Below, piece after piece: positions 52,299-61,693 of a stretch of 64,000 bases of DNA. Source of the DNA: Bacillota bacterium (GTDB lineage Bacteria; Bacillota; Clostridia; Christensenellales; SZUA-584). Both the position numbers and the translations under genes were made by a program. The stretch spans positions 169,562 to 233,561 of the forward strand of contig JAEWTL010000004.1 in NCBI GenBank assembly GCA_023459495.1, written 5' to 3'. The notes below the pieces were generated by a model. It was given only the letters and a program-made list of their open reading frames with translations. It searched no databases and was not told the origin of the DNA. Numbering within the stretch: the stretch's first letter is position 1; each line of letters begins with the position of its first letter.

Positions 52299-52470
52299 AA
52301 AAACCTCTCAATCCACGTGCTGCGAAAAAGTCTCTGAGGGAACGCCGTTGTTCCTGCTCAGTTTTATATGTATTCATCATGTTAATTCGACATATGGCCG
52401 CCTATCCCCTGCAAAAAAATAAAACAGCCATGCCTCTGTTGACAGGCTGGTTCTCAAAGCAGCTCTGTTA

Positions 52471-52525
52471 CGAGGGTGCTGCCCTTGCGCTCCCGTCCAA
52501 GGGACAGACCTTTCAAAATCTCTCT
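52471..52525. repeat. Weak relative of the CGAGGG hairpin repeat
   Basis: ACGAGGGTGCTGCCCTTGCG followed by CTCCCGTCCAAGGGACAG. Third, degenerate copy of the family in the 270-base intergenic region 52299-52568, which holds no gene. Confidence 0.5.
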
Positions 52526-52568
52526 GCCAGCGGAATTCCATGCGGGATTGTTCTTGTATGGCAAGCGA

Positions 52569-53219
52569 TTATAGGGTCTCGCCGTATTTTTCATACTCTT
52601 CCAGAAACTCATTGAAATTTTCCGCGCCCATTTTGAAGGTCAGTTCCTCCTCCGAATATTCCTTCTCCACGCCTTTGAGGATATTGTCGGAACACTCCAG
52701 CCTCAGCGCACGCAGCACTTGCGCGGTAAACTCCCGGAAGGCAAAGCCGATTGCGGTAACGATACTGCCATCCTGAAATACCGGGGTGTGCACAACATTC
52801 TCCAGCGGAACAAAATCCAGATACCGCAGCATCTCGTCAAACACGCCGCAGGTGAAACGGCGTTCGTCCAGCAATCCGGCCTTGGCCAGTAGCAGCGGCG
52901 AGCTGGAAATGCTCGCGATTAAAAGAGGTGTATCCTTCAAACCGCGCAGAAACTTGATATTTCGCTCCTCGAACATTGCGGGCAGCGGATTGATAATGCC
53001 AGGGAGGATGAGGCAGCCATAGTCCGCCGCCCTGAACTCGTCCAAGGTTTTGTTTGCCGTCACCTGAAACCCGTCCTCGCTGGTTATAATATCCTTCGAT
53101 GCGGCAAAAACATCCAGTTTCCAACCGTACCATAGAGTCAACGCGGAAGTCAGACAGGTAATCTCCTGCAGGCTGAAATATGGGTAGATCATAACCGCGG
53201 CTTTTTCTGCATGTTCCAT
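52569..53219 (-). CDS. DJ-1/PfpI-family protein lacking the nucleophile
   Basis: A 216-residue DJ-1 superfamily protein: KAAVMIYPYFSLQEI, then DYGCLILPGIINPLP. The elbow, usually A-x-C-x-G-P, reads LIASISSSPLLLAKAGLLD, so the nucleophilic Cys is Ser. A role in regulation or binding is more likely than hydrolysis. GGAGG eight bases before ATG 53219. Confidence 0.82.
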   Translation of the reverse strand: MEHAEKAAVMIYPYFSLQEITCLTSALTLWYGWKLDVFAASKDIITSEDGFQVTANKTLDEFRAADYGCLILPGIINPLPAMFEERNIKFLRGLKDTPLLIASISSSPLLLAKAGLLDERRFTCGVFDEMLRYLDFVPLENVVHTPVFQDGSIVTAIGFAFREFTAQVLRALRLECSDNILKGVEKEYSEEELTFKMGAENFNEFLEEYEKYGETL

Positions 53220-53240
53220 ACCGTTTTCCTCCGCAAAGAA

Positions 53241-53276
53241 CGCAGGGACTGCCTGAAACCCGGCAGTCCCTTTGAT
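53241..53276 (-). terminator. Stem-loop after pgi
   Basis: AGGGACTGCC / GGCAGTCCCT, ten-bp perfect stem, between pgi and the DJ-1 gene on the minus strand. No strong T-run, so it may be only a partial terminator or an mRNA-stabilising hairpin. Confidence 0.5.
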
Positions 53277-53310
53277 CAAATTTCCCGTATAGTTTAACGT
53301 GGCTGAAAGG

Positions 53311-54660
53311 TCACAGAATCCACGTCGCGTCCTTCTCCGGCCTGCTGTCCAGCTCGGCTTTCTTGGCCTCAAAGCCTGCCTTGCCCATCAGCGCAAAGGT
53401 CGCCACCTTGCCTTCTTCCACGCCCGGCTGGTCGAACGCGTTGATTTGCAGCAGTTCACCCGCATACGCCGTAGCCATCTCGAAGAAGTGCAGCAAAGCG
53501 CCCACGGTGTATTCATTCACTTCAGGCAGCGTGATGGTAATGTTGGGGCGTCCGGCCTTGCAGAGCGCGTATTCCGTCGCGCTGCGCTCCGCCTCCAGCA
53601 GTTCGCCAAACGTGTGGCCCGAAAGAAACGCAATGTCGTCCACGTATTCAAACGCCGCGGGGATGGGCATATCGCTCCTGAACTTTCCGACCTTCAGAAA
53701 CGTCGTGATCTTGTCGAACGGGCCTTCGGTATACAGCTGCACCTGCGAATGCTGGTCCGTCACGCCGAGCGATTTTACCGGCGTCTGGCCCGCGAAGACC
53801 TCCTTGCCGTCCGTACCCACGCGCTTACCCAGCGACTCTGCCCAGAGCTGTGCGTACCAGTCCGCCATGTACTTAAGGCTGTCGGCATAAGGCATCATCA
53901 CAGAGATGTTGACACCCTTTTTCATTCCCAGCACGTGCAACAGCGCAAACAACGACGCGGGGTTGCTGCCTTTTGTGGAGCAGGTGGCGTCCATGTCTGC
54001 CGCGCCCTTGAGCATCGCGCGGATATCAAAACCGCACACCGCCATGGGAAGCAGACCGACCGGGGTCATCTCCGAGAAACGCCCGCCCACATCCGAAGGG
54101 ATAATGAACGTCTTCAGGCCTTCCTGCTGCGCGATGCGAATGAGGTTGCCGTTCTTCTCGTCGGTGGTGGCGATGATGTGGTCCTTCATCGGCAGGCCTG
54201 CGCTTTTGAGCATCGCGGCCACAGTCATCATCTGGGCCATAGTCTCGGATGTCTTGCCGGACTTGGTGACGGCGTTAAACACCGTCTTTTTCAGATCGAG
54301 GCTGGCCAGCACGCGCGCGAAGCGCTCCGGGTCCACATTGTCCTCTACGACAAGGCGAACGGGGCTCTTGCCCATATCCAGCGCCTGATGCACCGCGATA
54401 GGGCCGAGCGCGCTGCCGCCAATGCCCAGCACCACAAACGTATCGCAGCGGGAGCGAATCTCCGCCGCGGTCTTCTCAATGTCCGTAAGGATGGCGTCCG
54501 CCGTGGCGGGCAGCCTGCGAAAGCCCAGCGGCTTTTTAATCAGGCTGGCATGCGCCGCGGTCAGCTCGCCCTGCGCCGCTTCAATCTCTTTCGGCGAAAA
54601 ACCGTGCGGCCCGACCGTTTGCACCAGCGCGTTGTTGAAATCGAAAACGAGTTTCTTCAT
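53311..54660 (-). CDS. pgi: Glucose-6-phosphate isomerase
   Basis: A 449-residue cytoplasmic enzyme of glycolysis, interconverting glucose-6-phosphate and fructose-6-phosphate. VVLGIGGSALGPIAV, VTKSGKTSETMAQMM and DVGGRFSEMTPVG bind the phosphate. The short bacterial form (about 450) rather than the 550-residue form. AAGGAGAGAG precedes the ATG. It probably forms a single transcript. Confidence 0.95.
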   Translation of the reverse strand: MKKLVFDFNNALVQTVGPHGFSPKEIEAAQGELTAAHASLIKKPLGFRRLPATADAILTDIEKTAAEIRSRCDTFVVLGIGGSALGPIAVHQALDMGKSPVRLVVEDNVDPERFARVLASLDLKKTVFNAVTKSGKTSETMAQMMTVAAMLKSAGLPMKDHIIATTDEKNGNLIRIAQQEGLKTFIIPSDVGGRFSEMTPVGLLPMAVCGFDIRAMLKGAADMDATCSTKGSNPASLFALLHVLGMKKGVNISVMMPYADSLKYMADWYAQLWAESLGKRVGTDGKEVFAGQTPVKSLGVTDQHSQVQLYTEGPFDKITTFLKVGKFRSDMPIPAAFEYVDDIAFLSGHTFGELLEAERSATEYALCKAGRPNITITLPEVNEYTVGALLHFFEMATAYAGELLQINAFDQPGVEEGKVATFALMGKAGFEAKKAELDSRPEKDATWIL

Positions 54661-54758
54661 ACTCTCTCCTTTTAAATAGTTTCACATTTTTATTCATTTC
54701 CGCACAAGGTCTATTCTTTCCCCTGCGCGGAATATATTTCGTTTGAGGTGATATGTTG

Positions 54759-55283
54759 ATGGAACCAGTGAAAAACCGGCGCACGCTTTTTGCCGCTTTA
54801 GGCGTATCTTTTGCGCTGCTCGCCGGTGCGATACTCACGGGCCTTCTGCTGAACGACGGCGGAAGCGTGGCTGCGTTCTCCACTTCGTCCGACACCGCCT
54901 ATTTTTCTATAAAGGTGGTCGAGGGATACAGCGAAGCGCCGCTGGCCAACGCGCAGGTGGTCGTTGTGGAGACCGGCAAGGTGTACACGACGGACGCAAA
55001 CGGGATGACAGAGGTCATTCCCGTACCGGCTGTGCGCGATGAGCGCTATGACAAAGTCCTGCCCAAACCCTGGGCCGAGGTGTCGGTGATCATCTATAAG
55101 GACGGCTATGTCCCCTACGCGCTGTTCTACCTGCAGGTAATGGCAGGTGAAACACGCGAAGGCGTAAAGATACTGCTGTTCGAAGAAGGCTCGTCCGACA
55201 GCTCCGAGCCGTTCTCCATCATCGAGGGCCCCAACCGCGCCTGGGTGGATGCGCTCGTTGAACAGTACGACCCATCCGGTTAA
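54759..55283 (+). CDS. Exported protein with a carboxypeptidase-regulatory-like fold
   Basis: A 174-residue protein with an N-terminal helix (LFAALGVSFALLAGAILTGLLL). The exterior part is beta-rich: YFSIKVVEGYSEAPLANAQVVVVETGKVYTTDANGMTEV is like a carboxypeptidase regulatory/Ig-like domain, which often presents repeats or binds sugars. ATG 54759 is chosen because GAGGTG is eight bases before; an ATG at 54753 is too close. Its stop codon overlaps minE on the other strand. Confidence 0.75.
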   Translation: MEPVKNRRTLFAALGVSFALLAGAILTGLLLNDGGSVAAFSTSSDTAYFSIKVVEGYSEAPLANAQVVVVETGKVYTTDANGMTEVIPVPAVRDERYDKVLPKPWAEVSVIIYKDGYVPYALFYLQVMAGETREGVKILLFEEGSSDSSEPFSIIEGPNRAWVDALVEQYDPSG

Positions 55284-55552
55284 TACTTATTACGCCCTAA
55301 ATTCCTCACGCTGCGGATCGGAATATCAGCGGTCAGCCTTGTTGCGCCGACGCCGCTGTCCGTGGTGTTGCGAATCTCCACGTCGAATTCGTCCTCTTCC
55401 ACCTCGAAATACTTGGAGATCACCCCGATAATGTCCTTACGCAGCATTTCCATCACGTTGCTGGAGGGAGACGTACCCGCGCGGTCGTGGATCAGCACGA
55501 GTTTCAGTCTTTCTTTCGCTACGGAGCTGGATCTCGTTTTGGTGCGTGCCAT
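55280..55552 (-). CDS. minE: Cell division topological specificity factor MinE
   Basis: A 90-residue MinE. The N-terminal anti-MinCD helix region includes SVAKERLKLVLIHDRAG, followed by the dimer domain MEMLRKDIIGVISKYFEVEEDEFDVEI. MinE drives MinCD oscillation by stimulating the MinD ATPase. GGAGG precedes ATG 55552. Third gene of minC-D-E, all on the minus strand behind PBP2. Confidence 0.95.
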   Translation of the reverse strand: MARTKTRSSSVAKERLKLVLIHDRAGTSPSSNVMEMLRKDIIGVISKYFEVEEDEFDVEIRNTTDSGVGATRLTADIPIRSVRNLGRNKY

Positions 55553-55564
55553 ACGCTTCGCCTC

Positions 55565-56359
55565 CTATTTCCCGCCGAACAGCTTTTTCAGCCGCGCGCC
55601 AAATCCCCCGTCGTCTTCCAGATCCATGAGCGGAATCTTCACGCCCAAAATCCGCTGCGTGATGTTTCGGTACGCCTTGCCCGCAGCCGCTTTATCGGAG
55701 AGTACGATGGGCTCGCCCATGTTGGACGAGCGGATGATCTTTTCGTCCTCGGGCACCACGCCGATGAGGTCGATGCCTAAGATGTCGAGCGTGTCGTCCA
55801 GCGCCAGCATGTCCCCGCGCTTGACCATGTCCGGCCGCAGCCGGTTGACCAGCAGCTGCACGTCCTCAATGCCGCTCGCAGAGAGCAGGCCGATGATGCG
55901 GTCCGCGTCGCGCACGGCGGAAACCTCCGGCACCGTTACCACGATGGCCGATTTTGCGCCCGCGATAGCGTTTTTAAAGCCCTGCTCGATGCCCGCCGGA
56001 CAATCGATGAGCACATAATCGAACTCAGCCTCGATCTCCTCAATGAGCTTCTTCATCTGGGCAGGTGTCACAGCCATCTTGTCGCGCGTCTGCGCGGCGG
56101 GCAACAAATAAAGCCCGTCGTAACGCTTGTCCTTGATGACCGCCTGCTTTAAACGGCAGGTGCCTTCCACCACGTCCACCAGGTCGTAAACGATGCGATT
56201 CTCCAGTCCCAATACCACATCCAGATTCCTCAGGCCGATATCCGTATCGATCAATAATACTTTTTTGCCTTGCTGCGCGAGCCCCGCGCCCAGATTGGCT
56301 ACGGTCGTCGTTTTGCCGACGCCCCCCTTGCCGGAAGTCACCACGATGACGTTCTGCAT
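55565..56359 (-). CDS. minD: Septum site-determining ATPase MinD
   Basis: A 264-residue ParA-type ATPase. The deviant Walker A is GKGGVGKTTT, and the switch region and Walker B include VLLIDTDIGLRNLDVVLGLENR and DYVLIDCPAGIEQGF. The C-terminal amphipathic helix (DGGFGARLKKLF) is the membrane-binding tag. It recruits MinC to the membrane. ATG 56359 follows GGAGGGG; 12 bases before minE. Confidence 0.96.
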   Translation of the reverse strand: MQNVIVVTSGKGGVGKTTTVANLGAGLAQQGKKVLLIDTDIGLRNLDVVLGLENRIVYDLVDVVEGTCRLKQAVIKDKRYDGLYLLPAAQTRDKMAVTPAQMKKLIEEIEAEFDYVLIDCPAGIEQGFKNAIAGAKSAIVVTVPEVSAVRDADRIIGLLSASGIEDVQLLVNRLRPDMVKRGDMLALDDTLDILGIDLIGVVPEDEKIIRSSNMGEPIVLSDKAAAGKAYRNITQRILGVKIPLMDLEDDGGFGARLKKLFGGK

Positions 56360-56385
56360 ATACCCCTCCAAAATTATTTGTTATC

Positions 56386-57075
56386 TTACGGTATTTGCCG
56401 GGCCGATGGTTTCAATGCCCGGATGACGATGCTTCCCTTGCTGTATTCCGCGATTTCCGGCACGCCGCCCCCCTGTCCCTCCGGGAACATGGCGATTTTG
56501 CCGCTGATACGCAGCTGCTTGGGTCTTAAATCATTCGCCGCCACCACCACGTCGCTGCGCCCCATAGCGCCCGCGTGCGCGAGGCCCCGCAGCGTACCCA
56601 TTACGGCAATGCTGCCCCCCGCGATCACTTCGGCGCCGTCGTTGACGTCGCCCAGCACCACAATGTCGCCCTCACACTCCACGCGCTGTCCGCTTCGCAG
56701 CGTGTGCGATATAAATATGCTTTTCGCCTTAAAGTACTCTCTTGAGATCAAATCCACACGGTTCTCGATAATCGCCGCAGCGGCAGGTTCGGCAGCGCGC
56801 CTGATCTGCGCTTCTTCGGGTACAGCATCCTGCTCGTCCTCAAACGTGACGTCGTCCACGTCATAGTCCATGTGCAGCGTACGCCGGATATCCTGCTTTT
56901 GTGCCTTGGTCATGGCGCGACCGGTAAACAATAGCTTCGCGTCCGAGCCGGTGAAAAAATCCTTATTTTTATCGAGCTTTTCTTTCAGCGCGTCGCGTAT
57001 CTCCGAATACGAGGATAGCGGCTCCACCTCGATTTCAAAGATACCACCCGGCTTTCCCTTGATGGTGATCCCCAT
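56386..57075 (-). CDS. minC: Septum inhibitor MinC
   Basis: A 229-residue MinC: N-terminal FtsZ-interacting domain (ITIKGKPGGIFEIEVEP) and the C-terminal beta-helix (HTLRSGQRVECEGDIVVLGD, then ALRGLAHAGAMG-like GTLRGLAHAGA). A variable linker (about 80-120) joins them. It blocks FtsZ assembly away from midcell. GTGGGG lies before the ATG. Confidence 0.93.
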   Translation of the reverse strand: MGITIKGKPGGIFEIEVEPLSSYSEIRDALKEKLDKNKDFFTGSDAKLLFTGRAMTKAQKQDIRRTLHMDYDVDDVTFEDEQDAVPEEAQIRRAAEPAAAAIIENRVDLISREYFKAKSIFISHTLRSGQRVECEGDIVVLGDVNDGAEVIAGGSIAVMGTLRGLAHAGAMGRSDVVVAANDLRPKQLRISGKIAMFPEGQGGGVPEIAEYSKGSIVIRALKPSARQIP

Positions 57076-57166
57076 TCAACACCCCACAACACCATATATT
57101 GTTGGAAAACAATTCTACACCAAAGGGCCGGTTTCCTGCAAGGCGGGAAAAAGCCCTCAATCACAC

Positions 57167-57190
57167 CCCACCGATGGATGCATCGGTGGG
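57167..57190 (-). repeat. Stem-loop between PBP2 gene and minC
   Basis: CCCACCGATG / CATCGGTGGG, ten-bp perfect stem with loop GATG. It sits 10 bases after the PBP2 stop on the minus strand; no T-run, so probably an intra-operon processing or stabilising hairpin. Confidence 0.5.
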
Positions 57191-57199
57191 TACCCCATC

Positions 57200-59911
57200 T
57201 CAATGAATCAGCGAATCCGTGCCCGGAATCGTCTGCTGAGCCACGATCTCCTGACGCTCGAACCAGTATTTCAGAATATCCTGTGCCACCAACGACGACA
57301 GCGTACCTTTGTAGCCGTTCGGAATGTACACGACGACAGCGATCTGAGGCTTCTTTTCCGGATCGTCCGGCGCATACGGCGCGAAACACACAAACCAGCT
57401 GTTGTTCTCCAGGTCGACCGTGGATACCTGCGCGGTGCCCGTCTTACCAGCAATCAGGCTCAGGTACTGCGATGGGAAATTCTTGAAAGCATCGTGCGCC
57501 GTGCCTTCCTCAGCAGATACCACGTTGCTCATGCCTTTCTGTATGGCCGCAATGAAGTCCTCGTCCGCACCCAGTTCGGCAAACACCTCCGGCTGCTGGT
57601 CGAACACGACATTGCCGTCCTGATCGAGCACCTTGTCCACGATGTGCGCCTGATATACCGTGCCGCCGTTGGCGATCGCCGCGATGTAGCGCGCCACCGC
57701 GATAGGCGTCACCTCGGTGATGCCCTGCCCGATACCCGTGGTCACAGTCAGGTATTTTGTCCACCTGAGCTGCAGCAGGACGCTCGCGATTTCGCTGTCC
57801 CAGCCGCGCTCATGCGAAACGTTCGTACGAATATCCATCATATCCGATAGGATGCTGCGGATACGTACGCCCATCGCGGTTCCGTCAGGGTCCTCCCACG
57901 TGTTAGTCTCCGGGTTCTGCGTCCAGTTGATGCCCATCAGCTGCACCAATGCCTTGGCTGTATCCGCAATCGTGGTGTCCCCCTCCGGGTACTCGATCTC
58001 ACGCTTATCTGCATAGTCCTTAAGCAGATTTACCATAGAATACTTGCCGGTCTCATATACGAGACCAGGCAGCGAGTTGGCCTGCTCAAAAATAGGCTTA
58101 CTCGAATCGTAGAGCAATTCTTGGTTGCCGATAATGCCCACCTGTTCACCCGGCAGCTCGATGCCTGTGGAGGAAGTCAGGCCGTATTTGTCGCCCCATT
58201 TGTCAATCAGGTCGATACCGAGCCGCCCCGCCATCGTGTAGAAGTAGAAATTGCAACTGTTTTGCAGCCCCTCCACCACCGTTTGGTTGATATGGCCATT
58301 CGCAATCGCATTCTTCGTCCAGCAATGCGGGGCCTGCTTGATGTTCGATATGCCTTCCGTATATCGGTAGTCGCAGTCAATTGTCTCGGTCAGATTCGTC
58401 TTGCCCTCCATCAGCGCGGCAGTGGCGGTCACCATCTTAAAGATGGAACCGGGCGTCGCAAGGCTCTGGATGGCCTTGTTGAAGAGCGGTGCGCCCGCCA
58501 TATCTGTAAGCTTCTTGTAGTCTTCGTCAGAAATACCACCTGTAAACTGGTTCAGGTCGTAGCTGGGGTAGTTGGCCAACGCCAGCACATTGCCCGTATC
58601 AACTTCGACCACGATTGCCGCACCCGAACAGGCAAGATGCAGATTCTCCAGTTCCAGCCCGGTATAATCGCCGATCTTATCGTCATAGGGGTCCGTATCA
58701 GGGTTTTTATTGAACTGCTCCACCTGCGCGGCATAGATCTGCGGGATCTCATTTGCCAGCGCCTGTTCTGCCACGAGCTGCAGGCCCGTATCCATCGTGA
58801 GCATCACGTTGTAGCCCTGCATGGGTTCGGTGGAGGACAGCACATTCTGCACCACTGCCATGTTGTCCACCTCCACCTCCTGTTTACCCTGTCGGTCGGA
58901 GGTGTTGCCCGTAAGATAGGCTTCCATCGACTTCTCGATGCCTTCCACGCCGATGAGGTTGTCCACACTGTAGCCCAAATCGAGCAGCGTCTTCACGCCC
59001 GCAATCTGGTCTTCGGTAAAGCCAAAGTCCGTCAGGCTGTAACCGCCTACCTTAGGCGTATCATAGGTTTTGAATACGTCCTCCGACATGCGCCCCGTGA
59101 TGCCGGTAACCACTGCCTCGTCGGGCTCTGCGGTATATTTATTGAGAATATCTTCCGTAATGCGGCCTTCATAGCCGATGACGTGCGCTGCGACGCTGCC
59201 GCGCGGGTAGATGCGCGTCGTACTCTCGGCAATGCTCATACCCCGAAGCTCTGCGGCATGGGTCTCGATCGCCGCCACGGTATCGACAGAGACGTCCTCC
59301 GCCACCGTGATGGGTTCGTACGCGACCCAGGCATTCAGCTGCACGTCCTGCCACACGGAAAGTATTTTAGCCGCCTGATCAAAGTCCATCTCCTCGGGAA
59401 TCTGGTACTTGTCGCGCAGATAAAGATAAATCTGCTCGGCAGTCCACTTGTCGTTGCTGATATACATGTTTGCGCGCCAGTTTTTCTCGCGCTTGGCGGA
59501 AGCCGACGCACTTTCAAGGCCGAAATCAAAATAGTACTTTCCGGTGTCTTCCTGATGCTTGATCGCAAAATCGTTGAGCGTTTCCCCGTTGTTGCCCTCG
59601 ATAATGTCGATGGCCGAGATAATGATGCCCGTATAGTAGGCGCGGTCCGCCGCGGTGTTCTGCGTCGGGTCGCGATAGAATTGCACATTGTACGATTTCT
59701 GGTCGTAAGCGAGCGGCAGGCCGCTTTGGTCGAGTATGCTGCCACGCGCGCCGGATACTGTAATCTCACGCTGGGCAAGCGCGTCCGCTGACGCACGGTA
59801 GTCTTCGCCCTCCACTACGGTAAGCTGAAACAGCTTTACAAAAAGCGCTCCAAACATCACCGCCGCGATAACGGCAAATATAATGAAACGAGTTCGAATG
59901 TTTACGTTCAT
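57200..59911 (-). CDS. mrdA: Class B penicillin-binding protein, PBP2/MrdA type
   Basis: A 903-residue transpeptidase. One N-terminal helix (FIIFAVIAAVMFGALFVKLF) anchors it; the pedestal domain includes GARGSILDQSGLPLAYD. The active-site Ser489-x2-Lys492 is in TPGSIFK, the SxN motif is SCN in LQNSCNFYF, and KTG is at 823. Function is cross-linking of elongation peptidoglycan. Longer than the 630-700 of E. coli PBP2, as often in Clostridia, by inserts in the central part. GGAGA precedes ATG. No mreBCD near. Confidence 0.93.
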   Translation of the reverse strand: MNVNIRTRFIIFAVIAAVMFGALFVKLFQLTVVEGEDYRASADALAQREITVSGARGSILDQSGLPLAYDQKSYNVQFYRDPTQNTAADRAYYTGIIISAIDIIEGNNGETLNDFAIKHQEDTGKYYFDFGLESASASAKREKNWRANMYISNDKWTAEQIYLYLRDKYQIPEEMDFDQAAKILSVWQDVQLNAWVAYEPITVAEDVSVDTVAAIETHAAELRGMSIAESTTRIYPRGSVAAHVIGYEGRITEDILNKYTAEPDEAVVTGITGRMSEDVFKTYDTPKVGGYSLTDFGFTEDQIAGVKTLLDLGYSVDNLIGVEGIEKSMEAYLTGNTSDRQGKQEVEVDNMAVVQNVLSSTEPMQGYNVMLTMDTGLQLVAEQALANEIPQIYAAQVEQFNKNPDTDPYDDKIGDYTGLELENLHLACSGAAIVVEVDTGNVLALANYPSYDLNQFTGGISDEDYKKLTDMAGAPLFNKAIQSLATPGSIFKMVTATAALMEGKTNLTETIDCDYRYTEGISNIKQAPHCWTKNAIANGHINQTVVEGLQNSCNFYFYTMAGRLGIDLIDKWGDKYGLTSSTGIELPGEQVGIIGNQELLYDSSKPIFEQANSLPGLVYETGKYSMVNLLKDYADKREIEYPEGDTTIADTAKALVQLMGINWTQNPETNTWEDPDGTAMGVRIRSILSDMMDIRTNVSHERGWDSEIASVLLQLRWTKYLTVTTGIGQGITEVTPIAVARYIAAIANGGTVYQAHIVDKVLDQDGNVVFDQQPEVFAELGADEDFIAAIQKGMSNVVSAEEGTAHDAFKNFPSQYLSLIAGKTGTAQVSTVDLENNSWFVCFAPYAPDDPEKKPQIAVVVYIPNGYKGTLSSLVAQDILKYWFERQEIVAQQTIPGTDSLIH

Positions 59912-60071
59912 CTTCAGTCTCCGCTAAGGTATTCCACCCCACTTTCCGCCATTATACCATATTCGGCACAGATTGCACGGGCGAATGTGCGGCAGAACCG
60001 TGAATTTTTGACTTGCCGCGGTTGCAAACCTTCGTCTGATATGGTAAGGTGAGCATAACATGGATGTGACA

Positions 60072-60112
60072 AAGGCGTCATGGGGCTCGGAACCGTTGTT
60101 GACGTCTTTTTC
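60072..60112 (+). promoter_or_regulatory. Leader hairpin with T-run upstream of glnA (attenuator candidate)
   Basis: AAGGCGTCA (60072-60080) pairs with TGACGTCTT (60100-60108), one wobble, enclosing a 19-base loop with its own CGG-AA-CCG stem. TTTTTC follows. It lies between the probable promoter and glnA, so it could end transcription early depending on a ligand or a regulator such as an ANTAR protein. Confidence 0.5.
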
Positions 60113-60180
60113 AGTTTAATGAACGGCCATAGGCGGTTTGCAGCCAGCCAAGAATAATCCGGAAAAAGGAGAGAACTGTT

Positions 60181-61515
60181 ATGGCAAAAAAGTACACCAA
60201 CCAGGACATACTCAGGTTAGCGGAGGAGAATGACGTCAAGTTTATCCGCTTACAGTTTACTGATGTGTTCGGCATACTCAAGAACGTCGCCATCACTTCG
60301 CGGCAGCTGCCCAAGGTGCTGGAGGAAGGCGCCATGTTCGACGGCTCCTCCATCGATGGCTTCGTACGCATTGAAGAGAGCGATATGCTGCTGATCCCCG
60401 ATACTGACACGTTTGAGATCTTCCCGTGGCGGCCCCAGCAGGGCAAAGTCGCTCGGCTCATCTGCGACGTGTACACCACCGACGGCAAGCCGTACGAAGG
60501 CTGCCCGCGCAATGTACTTAAAAAAGCGCTCGCCAAGGCTGAAGCGCTCGGCTATACGATGAACGTTGGCCCGGAGCTTGAATTTTTCCTGTTCCAGACC
60601 GACTCGGAAGGCAAGCCCACCACCATCACGCAGGACGAAGGCGGTTACTTTGACCTCGCACCCATCGACAAGGGCGAGGACGCCCGCCGCGACATGTGCC
60701 TTGCGCTCGAAGACATGGGCTTTGAAATTGAGGCTTCGCACCACGAGGTCGCCGAAGGCCAGCACGAGATTGACTTCAAGTATGCCGACGCGTTAAAGAC
60801 CGCGGATAACATCATGACGTTCAAGATCGTCATCAAGAGCATCGCACAGCGCCATGGCCTGTATGCCACGTTCATGCCCAAGCCCATCTTCGGCATCAAC
60901 GGCAGCGGTATGCACACCAACCAGTCGCTGTCCACCAAAGACGGCAACGCGTTCTTCGATAAGGATGGCGAATTGCAGCTCTCCAAGATCGCATACAACT
61001 ACATAGCGGGCATCATGGAGCACATCCACTCGCTCGTGGCGGTGACCAACCCGACGGTGAACTCCTACAAGCGGCTCGTTCCGGGTTATGAAGCCCCCTG
61101 CTACGTCGCATGGTCGGCTAAGAACCGCAGCCCGCTGATCCGCATCCCCGCGTCGAGAGGCGCTGGCACGCGTGTGGAGCTGCGCTGCCCGGATCCGTCG
61201 TGCAATCCGTATCTCTCAATCGCGCTGCAGCTGAACGCGGGCCTCGACGGCATCACCCGCGGCCTCACGCCGCCGCCTGCGGTCAACCGCAACATCTTCA
61301 AGATGACCGAAGCCGAGATGGCCGAAAACAGCGTTACCAGCCTGCCCGGCAACCTGTACGACGCGCTGCAGCTCTACAAGGCCGATCCGCTGGTCCGCGA
61401 GACGCTGGGCGACCATATCTTCAAGTCCTACTACGAATTCAAGCGCAAGGAGTGGGACGCGTACCGCGTGGCTGTACATCCGTGGGAGATCAACGAGTAC
61501 CTGACGCGCTATTAA
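60181..61515 (+). CDS. glnA: Glutamine synthetase, type I (GSI-alpha)
   Basis: A 444-residue enzyme making glutamine from glutamate, ammonia and ATP. DGSSIDGFVRIEESDMLL, then NVGPELEFFLF for metal binding, and NPTVNSYKRLVPGYEAPCYVAWSAKNRS near the active site. IRIPASRG continues the active-site region. No adenylylation Tyr insertion, so the alpha class. AAGGAG precedes the ATG. Terminator follows. With gdhA it forms the ammonia assimilation capacity. Confidence 0.96.
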   Translation: MAKKYTNQDILRLAEENDVKFIRLQFTDVFGILKNVAITSRQLPKVLEEGAMFDGSSIDGFVRIEESDMLLIPDTDTFEIFPWRPQQGKVARLICDVYTTDGKPYEGCPRNVLKKALAKAEALGYTMNVGPELEFFLFQTDSEGKPTTITQDEGGYFDLAPIDKGEDARRDMCLALEDMGFEIEASHHEVAEGQHEIDFKYADALKTADNIMTFKIVIKSIAQRHGLYATFMPKPIFGINGSGMHTNQSLSTKDGNAFFDKDGELQLSKIAYNYIAGIMEHIHSLVAVTNPTVNSYKRLVPGYEAPCYVAWSAKNRSPLIRIPASRGAGTRVELRCPDPSCNPYLSIALQLNAGLDGITRGLTPPPAVNRNIFKMTEAEMAENSVTSLPGNLYDALQLYKADPLVRETLGDHIFKSYYEFKRKEWDAYRVAVHPWEINEYLTRY

Positions 61516-61530
61516 ATCTTGACGCACAAA

Positions 61531-61557
61531 AGCCCCGGTTGTCCGGGGCTTTTTTTA
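61531..61557 (+). terminator. Intrinsic terminator of glnA
   Basis: AGCCCCGG / CCGGGGCT with loop TTGT, followed by TTTTTTTAT. Confidence 0.95.
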
Positions 61558-61693
61558 TAGACTTTGTCCTTTGTGCAACAGCGTTAAAATCTGCAGGGAG
61601 TGGTTCCATCCTGCAGCACACAAAAAGTCAAGTCCATAAAAACGTACATGTAATCCGCTAATATGAACATAGTTTCGATAGTCGGAGGCGTGT

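Noticed and set aside
53299..54675. 458-codon plus-strand frame opposite pgi
   Set aside because: Antisense shadow; pgi has full conserved motifs and a good ribosome binding site.
58121..59791. 556-codon plus-strand frame opposite PBP2
   Set aside because: A shadow of the PBP2 gene. The product is rich in His, Arg and Val without a domain.
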